Part shown: in pieces, positions 6,418-11,269 of the stretch
Position numbering within the stretch: the stretch's first letter is position 1
How the letters are laid out: the number at the start of each line of letters is the position of its first letter
NCBI GenBank assembly: GCA_034435395.1
Contig: DAOTXK010000203.1
Span: forward strand, 1-11,269
Length of the DNA stretch: 11,269 bases
Reading direction: 5' to 3'
Source: DAOTXK01 sp034435395
GTDB lineage: Bacteria; Chloroflexota; Anaerolineae; Aggregatilineales; Ch27
Program-made: the position numbers and the translations under genes
Notes under the pieces: generated by a model
Databases searched by the model: none
Seen by the model: only the letters and a program-made list of their open reading frames with translations
Told to the model about the DNA's origin: nothing

Positions 6418-7953
6418 ATGCTACCCAAATTGAGCCGTGTCCTGCTCGCCGGGGCGCTCGTTCTGGCGTTTTGGGGCACCGCAGTTCCCGCCCTGGCACA
6501 AGGTGGGGACAACGTGCTGATCATGGCGCGCGCCGTTGACGCCACTGGCCTGGACCCTCACGCACAGACCGCGTTCGCCTCGTTGCGCCTGTTGGAGATG
6601 ATCTACGAGCCTCTGGTCAACCTGGACCAGGACCTGAATCTGGTGCCAGCGCTGGCCACCGAGTGGGCGTTCTCCGACGACGCCATGACGCTGACCATGG
6701 AGTTGCGCCAGGGGGTGACTTTTCATGATGGTTCGGCTTTCACCGCCGAAGACGTGATCGCTTCCTTTGAGCGGCTCCTGGATGAGGAGTTCGGTTCGGC
6801 GGCGCGCACCAACTACGTGAGCATCGAGTCCATGGAAGCGCCCGATGATTACACCGTGATCTTCCACCTCTCACAGCCGGACGTGCCGTTGCTGGCCGCC
6901 ATGGCCAGCACCAACGCGGTGATCTTATCTTCCGAGGTCATCGCGAGCGGCGATCCCACCACGGTTGAGGGCACCATCGGCACCGGGCCGTTTATGCTGG
7001 AGAGCTGGGTCCCCGAGGAAACCACCGTCCTCAGTGCCAACCCGGACTGGTGGGGCGAAGGGCCGAACGTGGACGGCATCGAGATTCGTATCATCCCCGA
7101 TGAAACCTCGATTGTGGCCGCTCTGCGGGCCGGGACGGTCGATTTTGCGCTGCTGTCCGATCCGCTGGTGGCCACGCTCCTCGATGGTGATGAGACGGTC
7201 GTGCTCGAGCGCATCCCCGACATCGACTACCATGTGCTGCAATTACGCGCGGCGGTGGAGCCGCTGGACAGGCTGGAAGTGCGGCAGGCCATCTCCTGCG
7301 CCATCGACCGCCAGGAAGTGGTCGATACGGCCGCCCTCGGCGAGGGTCGTGTGACCGGGCCGCTGACGATGCCCGCTTTCGCTCTGCCGCCGGAAGAGCT
7401 TTTCTGCTACGAGAAAGACCTCGACCGGGCGCGGGAACTGATGCAGGCGGCCGGGTTACTGGATGAAGGGTTCACCCTGCATGTGATCTTCGCTCAGGAC
7501 GAGCCGCCGAGCGCGCCCGCCGAAGCGCAGAACATCCAGGCGCAACTGGCTGACATCAACATCACCGTCGAAATCGAATCGCTAGAATTTGCCACCTACG
7601 TGGACCGCTGGCTGGCTGCGGACTTCATGGGAGCGATCGCGCTCAACGGCGGGCGTATCGACCCCTACACCATGTATGCTCGCTACTGGCAGTATGATGC
7701 CCGCTTCAGCGAGGTCGCCGGGTATATCGACGACACTCTGGACGAGCAGATGAAGGCTGGCCGGGTTGAGACCGATCCGGAGGCGCGCTACGAGATTTTC
7801 GCCGCCTTCCAGCGGCATCTGGCGGAAATGTCTCCCTGGATCTGGCTGTACACGGGTTACACCTATACGGCCCATCAGCCCTACGTGACCAACTGGGAGC
7901 CAGCCGCGAACGATTCGCTGTACTATCTGTATGGGGTTAACGTGGAGCGTTAG
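6418..7953 (+). CDS. ABC transporter solute-binding protein, family 5 (peptide/nickel/opine type)
   Basis: Extracytoplasmic receptor of a Dpp/Opp-type importer, 511 residues as usual for the family. Residues 1-27 form a Sec signal peptide: positive start, hydrophobic core LLAGALVLAFW, and a PALA|QGG cleavage site after A27. There is no lipobox cysteine. Family 5 hallmarks are the early DATGLDPHAQT (41-51), LRQGVTFHDGSAFTAEDV (96-113) and, near the middle, LEVRQAISCAIDRQEVV, corresponding to the VRQA...AIDR block of DppA/OppA. AAGGAG lies 8 bases before the ATG. It is the first gene of the operon with the two permeases. The cargo could be a peptide, muropeptide, sugar or other small molecule; the fold does not tell. 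Confidence 0.95.
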   Translation: MLPKLSRVLLAGALVLAFWGTAVPALAQGGDNVLIMARAVDATGLDPHAQTAFASLRLLEMIYEPLVNLDQDLNLVPALATEWAFSDDAMTLTMELRQGVTFHDGSAFTAEDVIASFERLLDEEFGSAARTNYVSIESMEAPDDYTVIFHLSQPDVPLLAAMASTNAVILSSEVIASGDPTTVEGTIGTGPFMLESWVPEETTVLSANPDWWGEGPNVDGIEIRIIPDETSIVAALRAGTVDFALLSDPLVATLLDGDETVVLERIPDIDYHVLQLRAAVEPLDRLEVRQAISCAIDRQEVVDTAALGEGRVTGPLTMPAFALPPEELFCYEKDLDRARELMQAAGLLDEGFTLHVIFAQDEPPSAPAEAQNIQAQLADINITVEIESLEFATYVDRWLAADFMGAIALNGGRIDPYTMYARYWQYDARFSEVAGYIDDTLDEQMKAGRVETDPEARYEIFAAFQRHLAEMSPWIWLYTGYTYTAHQPYVTNWEPAANDSLYYLYGVNVER

Positions 7954-7970
7954 CCGACGTTCCACCGGAT

Positions 7971-8020
7971 GGGGGCGTGTGCCGAGTCCGGGCACATGCT
8001 CCCTTCCTTTGTTTCGGTTT
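7971..8020 (+). terminator. Hairpin with T-rich tail: likely attenuating terminator between binding protein and permeases
   Basis: Positions 7971-7983 pair with 7991-8003 in an uninterrupted 13-base stem (two G-U pairs in RNA) around a 7-base loop. A T-rich stretch follows directly (8004-8020, TTCCTTTGTTTCGGTTT). The placement just after the stop of the solute-binding protein and before the permease is classic for a partial terminator, or an mRNA-protecting stem, that keeps the binding protein in excess. The T tract is interrupted, so read-through is expected. Confidence 0.6.
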
Positions 8021-8044
8021 GCTGCCACACCACCCTAAAAACTC

Positions 8045-9010
8045 ATGGCTCGTTACCTGGCACAACGCGCGATTGCCTTCATCCCGACTCTGTTAGGCAT
8101 TTCCATCCTGGTCTTTCTGGCCATCCGGCTGGTGCCCGGCGACCAGATCATGGCCATGCTCGGCACGGAGGCGGGTATGCTCACCGGAGAGCAGCGGGCC
8201 GCGCTGGAGGCCTATTTCGGCCTGGATAAGCCCGCTGTGGAGCAGTATTTCTCCTGGTTGGGCAATGCCTTGCAGGGCAACCTGGGCTATTCCGTTCGGC
8301 ACGGCCAGCCGGTTCTGACGCTCATCTTGGAGCGCTTCCCGCTGACTGTGGAGCTGGCTGTGCTCTCGGTCTTCATCGCCCTGTTGGTGGGCATTCCGAT
8401 TGGTATTCTCTCCGCCGTGCGCCACAATTCGTGGCTCGATCTGTTCGGGCGGGTATTCTCAATGCTGGGCCTGGCGGTGCCTAACTTTTTGCTGGGCACG
8501 CTGATCATCTACGCCCTGTCGGTTTACTTCGGCGTCCTTCCGAACTCCGGCGACTATGTGGGGCTGACGGAAAACCCGCTCCTGAACCTGGAGCAGCTGA
8601 TCTTCCCGGCCATCACCATGGGGTTCTCCTTCTCCGCTTCGGTGATGCGGATGACACGTTCGGCCATGCTGGAGGTTTTGAACGAGGACTATGTGCGCAC
8701 CGCCCGGAGCAAAGGGTTACGCGAGCGGGCAGTCATCTGGCGGCACGCGCTGCGTAACGCCCTGATCCCGGTGGTCACGCTCATCGGTGTCGAATTTGGC
8801 TATCTGTTGGGCGGCGCCTTCATCACCGAGCAGATTTTTGCCCTGCCGGGCCTGGGACGGTTGACGGTGAACGCGATCTCTCAACGCGAGTTTGCGCTGA
8901 TCCAGGGGGTCACGTTATTTATCGCCTTCAATTTTGTGGTGATCAACCTGGGCGTGGACCTGATCTATGCAGCGCTTGACCCTCGAATCTCCTATGCCCA
9001 CACCGCCTGA
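8045..9010 (+). CDS. ABC transporter permease, DppB/OppB type
   Basis: Inner-membrane channel subunit of a peptide-type importer, 321 residues with about six membrane helices. The first is at 9-28 (IAFIPTLLGISILVFLAI); others are near 99-125, 138-162, 185-203, 240-262 and 285-310. The family start pattern RLVPGDQI (28-35) and LGYSVRHGQPV (80-90) are present. The cytoplasmic EAA loop that meets the ATPase is DYVRTARSKGLRERAVIWRH (215-234). The C-terminus DLIYAALDPRI (305-315) is typical. It follows the binding protein after 91 bases that include the hairpin. The ATG has no Shine-Dalgarno sequence: the bases before it are CCCTAAAAACTC. Translation may be weak or depend on structure. Confidence 0.95.
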   Translation: MARYLAQRAIAFIPTLLGISILVFLAIRLVPGDQIMAMLGTEAGMLTGEQRAALEAYFGLDKPAVEQYFSWLGNALQGNLGYSVRHGQPVLTLILERFPLTVELAVLSVFIALLVGIPIGILSAVRHNSWLDLFGRVFSMLGLAVPNFLLGTLIIYALSVYFGVLPNSGDYVGLTENPLLNLEQLIFPAITMGFSFSASVMRMTRSAMLEVLNEDYVRTARSKGLRERAVIWRHALRNALIPVVTLIGVEFGYLLGGAFITEQIFALPGLGRLTVNAISQREFALIQGVTLFIAFNFVVINLGVDLIYAALDPRISYAHTA

Positions 9011-9869
9011 AACGATCCTTGTCTCACACGCTCCCCAGAACGTGCTCCAGCGCCTGTTGCGCAACCGCAGCGGCCTGGTGGGCCTGATCCTGATGGTGGG
9101 TTTCGTCGGCCTCAGCCTGGCCGGGGCGTTAGGATTCACCCCCTATCCGATCATGGAGCAGCACCCCCGTGACCGGCTGCAAGGTCCCAGCCAGACCTAC
9201 CTGCTGGGCACCGATCAGTTTGGACGCGACCTGGCCAGCCGGTTGATGAAAGGCGGCACCAACTCCTTGCGGGTGGCGGTGTTCTCGGTGGCGCTGTCCA
9301 CGGTGTTCGGGACCTTAATCGGCATCACCGCTGGCTACCTGGGCGGCCTGGTCGATAACCTGATCATGCGCCTGATGGACATCCTGTTTGCGTTCCCCAC
9401 GCTTTTGCTGGCGCTGCTGGTTGTGGCCATCCTGGGGACCGGGCTTAACAACACTGTTCTGGCCATTGCCGTGGTTTATACGCCGATCTTCTCGCGGGTT
9501 GCCCGGGGACCGGTGTTGTCGTTGAAAGAAATGGAGTTCGTCACCGCCGCGCGCTGCCTCGGTGTGCGCGAATGGCACATCCTGTTTCGCCATGTGCTGC
9601 CCAATATGATGGCCCCCCTCATCGTGCAGGTGACACTGGCTCTATCCTGGGCGCTGATCACCGAGGCCGGGTTGAGTTTTCTGGGGTTGGGCACCCAGCC
9701 CCCGGAGCCTTCATGGGGGCTGATGCTCAGTTCCAATCGGAGCCTGGCGGAGATCGCCCCCTGGCTGATCCTTTTCCCCGGTCTGGCCCTGATGTTGGGC
9801 GTGCTGGGCTTCAACCTGCTGGGCGACGGACTGCGCGATGTGCTCGACCCGCGTTTCGCCCGCCGATAA
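8967..9869 (+). CDS. ABC transporter permease, DppC/OppC type
   Basis: Second membrane subunit of the same importer, 300 residues. TM1 is about 35-56, followed by the DppC-type periplasmic segment with LLGTDQFGRDLASRLMKGG (79-97). Helices follow near 101-124, 134-156, 162-178, 215-236 and 265-287. The EAA loop is EFVTAARCLGVREWHILFRH (190-209). The C-terminus LGDGLRDVLDPR (285-296) is the family ending. Two ATG codons are possible, 8967 (44-base overlap with the previous permease) and 8994 (17-base overlap). Neither has a strong ribosome site and the stretch between them is forced by the overlap, so the exact start is uncertain. The overlap implies coupled translation. Confidence 0.93.
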   Translation: MQRLTLESPMPTPPETILVSHAPQNVLQRLLRNRSGLVGLILMVGFVGLSLAGALGFTPYPIMEQHPRDRLQGPSQTYLLGTDQFGRDLASRLMKGGTNSLRVAVFSVALSTVFGTLIGITAGYLGGLVDNLIMRLMDILFAFPTLLLALLVVAILGTGLNNTVLAIAVVYTPIFSRVARGPVLSLKEMEFVTAARCLGVREWHILFRHVLPNMMAPLIVQVTLALSWALITEAGLSFLGLGTQPPEPSWGLMLSSNRSLAEIAPWLILFPGLALMLGVLGFNLLGDGLRDVLDPRFARR

Positions 9870-9879
9870 AGGAAGGTCC

Positions 9880-11067
9880 ATGAACAGCAAACAGCGCGTG
9901 GACCTGGCCATGCAGCACCAGGAGGCCGACCGCGTGCCGGTGATGTGCCAGCTGGCGCTCGGCCATTATTTCCTGAACCTGAAGGATCGGCTGCGGCCCC
10001 ATGAAATCTGGTTCACCAGCGAGGGCTTCGCCGAAGCCCTGCTGACTTTGCGGCAGCGCTACCGCTTCGACGGCATCCTGATCAACATCCCTGGCCGCGA
10101 CCCCGACTGGATGGACCAGGTGGCCGCCCTGGAGACGAGCGGGGCGGGTGAGATCATCACCTGGAAAGATGGGATGCATACCGTCATCCCCTGGGATGAC
10201 AACCCCCAGTATGAGCCGGATGACCTCACACGCGCTCCCCGCCCCGATTTCCAAACCTTTGACCCGGACGCGGACATGGCCCGGCTGGATGAATGGCCGC
10301 GTTATACCTGGGGCATCTACCACACGCCGCGCCTGCCGGGCAAGGAGCCGGGCCTGTTGCTGGAGCCGCCTGACTACTTCTACCGGACGATTGACCTGGT
10401 TAAGGCGGCGGTCGGCGAGACGGTGTCCATCCACGGCGAGGTGTTTTCCCCGTTCACGCACTTCCTGGAGCTGTTCGGCTACCAGGAAGCCATGCTGGCG
10501 CTGGTCATGGACCCGGCCAGGGCGGCGGCGACGCTGGACCGGCTGGCCGAGGCCACAATCGCCTGGGGCCGGGCGCAGGCCCGCCGGGGCGTGGACGCCG
10601 TGTTGATCTCGTCGGCGTTTGCCGGGGCTGGCTTCATCTCCCCCCGGATGTACGAGCAGTTCGTGGTGCCCGGCGAGCGTAAGGTGGTGGACGCGCTGCA
10701 CGCCGAATTCCCAGATGTGCCGGTTTATACCCACACCTGCGGCCGGCTGGCCGACCGGCTGGAGTTGCTGGTCGAGACGCACACCGACGGCATTGACACG
10801 CTCGATCCGCCGCCGCTAGGCGACACCGAACTGGCCGACGCCAAGGCGCGCATCGGCGACCAGCTGTTTATCAAAGGCAACATAAACGCGGTGGCCCTGC
10901 TGACTGACAGCGCGGCGCAGGTCCGCCAGCGGGCCAGGGAAGCGCTGGCGGCGGGCATGCCGGGCGGCGGGTACATCCTGAGCACAGCGTGTTCGGTGGC
11001 TCCGCACGTCGAACCGTGGAAGCTGGAAATGCTGGTCGAAATCGCCGACGAATTCGGCAGGTATTGA
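9880..11067 (+). CDS. Uroporphyrinogen decarboxylase (UroD)-family protein with zinc-methyltransferase residues
   Basis: TIM-barrel protein of the UroD/MtaA/CmuA superfamily (PF01208 type), 395 residues. It resembles the many UroD-like proteins that move methyl groups to or from corrinoid proteins rather than the heme-pathway decarboxylase. H285-T-C287 within VYTHTCGRL and C371 in LSTACSVAP reproduce the H-x-C...C zinc ligands known for MtaA/MtbA-type methyltransferases. Other family blocks are DRVPVM (17-22), DTLDPPP (306-312), KGNINAVALL (332-341) and PGGGYILSTA (361-370). The ATG at 9880 has AAGGA 6 bases upstream, overlapping the stop of the permease gene, with a 10-base gap, so it belongs to the transporter operon. 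A longer start at 9838 inside the permease is unlikely. Its substrate is unknown; it may act on the imported compound. Confidence 0.88.
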   Translation: MNSKQRVDLAMQHQEADRVPVMCQLALGHYFLNLKDRLRPHEIWFTSEGFAEALLTLRQRYRFDGILINIPGRDPDWMDQVAALETSGAGEIITWKDGMHTVIPWDDNPQYEPDDLTRAPRPDFQTFDPDADMARLDEWPRYTWGIYHTPRLPGKEPGLLLEPPDYFYRTIDLVKAAVGETVSIHGEVFSPFTHFLELFGYQEAMLALVMDPARAAATLDRLAEATIAWGRAQARRGVDAVLISSAFAGAGFISPRMYEQFVVPGERKVVDALHAEFPDVPVYTHTCGRLADRLELLVETHTDGIDTLDPPPLGDTELADAKARIGDQLFIKGNINAVALLTDSAAQVRQRAREALAAGMPGGGYILSTACSVAPHVEPWKLEMLVEIADEFGRY

Positions 11068-11144
11068 GGCCAGCCTCGTTGTCCCGGCGCGCCCCGACTC
11101 AGGCGCGGTTCCGGCAGCATAAGGGGCGCGGTGAGGCGGTGGCA

Positions 11145-11153
11145 TGGTATACT
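11145..11153 (+). promoter_or_regulatory. Extended -10 promoter for the gene at the right edge
   Basis: TGGTATACT contains the TGn element and a TATACT hexamer (5 of 6), 75 bases upstream of the next ATG. There is no clear -35. It lies in the 161-base gap after the UroD-like gene, so the following gene probably has its own promoter. Confidence 0.5.
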
Positions 11154-11228
11154 CAGCCGGAATTTAATCATCCACCGGTCACGAGCGGATGTTCAACCGG
11201 CACCAGGATCGACAGGAGGGGAAAACTG

Positions 11229-11269
11229 ATGCGGGCGGCGCGGATAAAGGCCCCTGAGCAGGTGGCAGT
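11229..11269 (+). CDS. Start of a gene, probably a zinc-type alcohol/sugar dehydrogenase (MDR family), cut by the window edge
   Basis: Only 13 full codons are present: MRAARIKAPEQVA. This resembles the first strand of medium-chain zinc-dependent dehydrogenases, which commonly begin like MKAVRIxAPG before a V-x-E-V-P stretch. AGGAGG lies 9 bases upstream of the ATG, a strong ribosome site. The family call rests on a few residues and is tentative; that a gene starts here is well supported. Confidence 0.55.
   Translation, partial: MRAARIKAPEQVA

Noticed and set aside
9838..9879. An earlier start for the UroD-like gene inside the permease gene.
   Set aside because: It lies in the conserved C-terminal region of the permease and has no ribosome site; the ATG at 9880 has AAGGA at the right distance.
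11088..11107. Inverted repeat CGCGCC/GGCGCG after the UroD-like gene as a terminator.
   Set aside because: Six pairs with an 8-base loop but no T tract after it; such repeats arise easily in this base composition.
1..11269. CRISPR arrays, tRNA or rRNA genes, insertion sequences, phage or defence genes.
   Set aside because: No regularly spaced repeats, no tRNA-like cloverleaf, no transposase or integrase motifs were seen on either strand. The region reads as ordinary metabolic and transport genes.

Overview
The window is GC-rich and densely coded. Protein style, GC content and gene mix suggest a bacterium such as a member of the Chloroflexota (Anaerolineae-like). This is inference only: there is no rRNA or marker gene to confirm it. 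Two features, a periplasmic-type solute-binding protein without a lipobox and an anhydroMurNAc kinase, are also common in diderm bacteria, so the cell-envelope type cannot be settled from this window.

Layout. (1) Positions 1-1248, plus strand: the 3' part of an oligopeptide/dipeptide ABC transporter ATPase, overlapping a small two-helix membrane protein. (2) Positions 1280-5622, minus strand: a compact four-gene operon read from a good promoter near 5593-5622. Its order is a serine hydrolase of the beta-lactamase fold (AmiE-like candidate), anmK, a BadF/BadG-type amino-sugar kinase (GlcNAc and/or MurNAc kinase), and murQ. Gaps are a 7-base overlap, 8 bases and 14 bases. (3) Positions 5558-5806: a divergent intergenic region, followed by a GNAT acetyltransferase on the plus strand. 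(4) Positions 6326-11067, plus strand: a family 5 solute-binding protein, a hairpin with a T-rich tail, two DppB/DppC-type permeases, and a UroD-family protein carrying the zinc-methyltransferase H-x-C...C residues. (5) From 11229 a new gene begins, probably a zinc-type alcohol dehydrogenase, behind its own extended -10 promoter.

How it may work together. The minus-strand operon reads as a PTS-independent pathway for salvaging peptidoglycan sugars. The serine hydrolase could remove peptides from MurNAc. AnmK would turn anhydroMurNAc into MurNAc-6-phosphate, and the second kinase would phosphorylate free GlcNAc and perhaps MurNAc. MurQ would then convert MurNAc-6-phosphate to GlcNAc-6-phosphate and D-lactate. 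The flanking peptide-type ABC transporter parts are candidates for bringing muropeptides or cell-wall sugars into the cell, but no direct link is visible. The right-hand transporter operon has no ATPase of its own in the window, and its UroD-like neighbour hints that its cargo could instead be a methylated compound.
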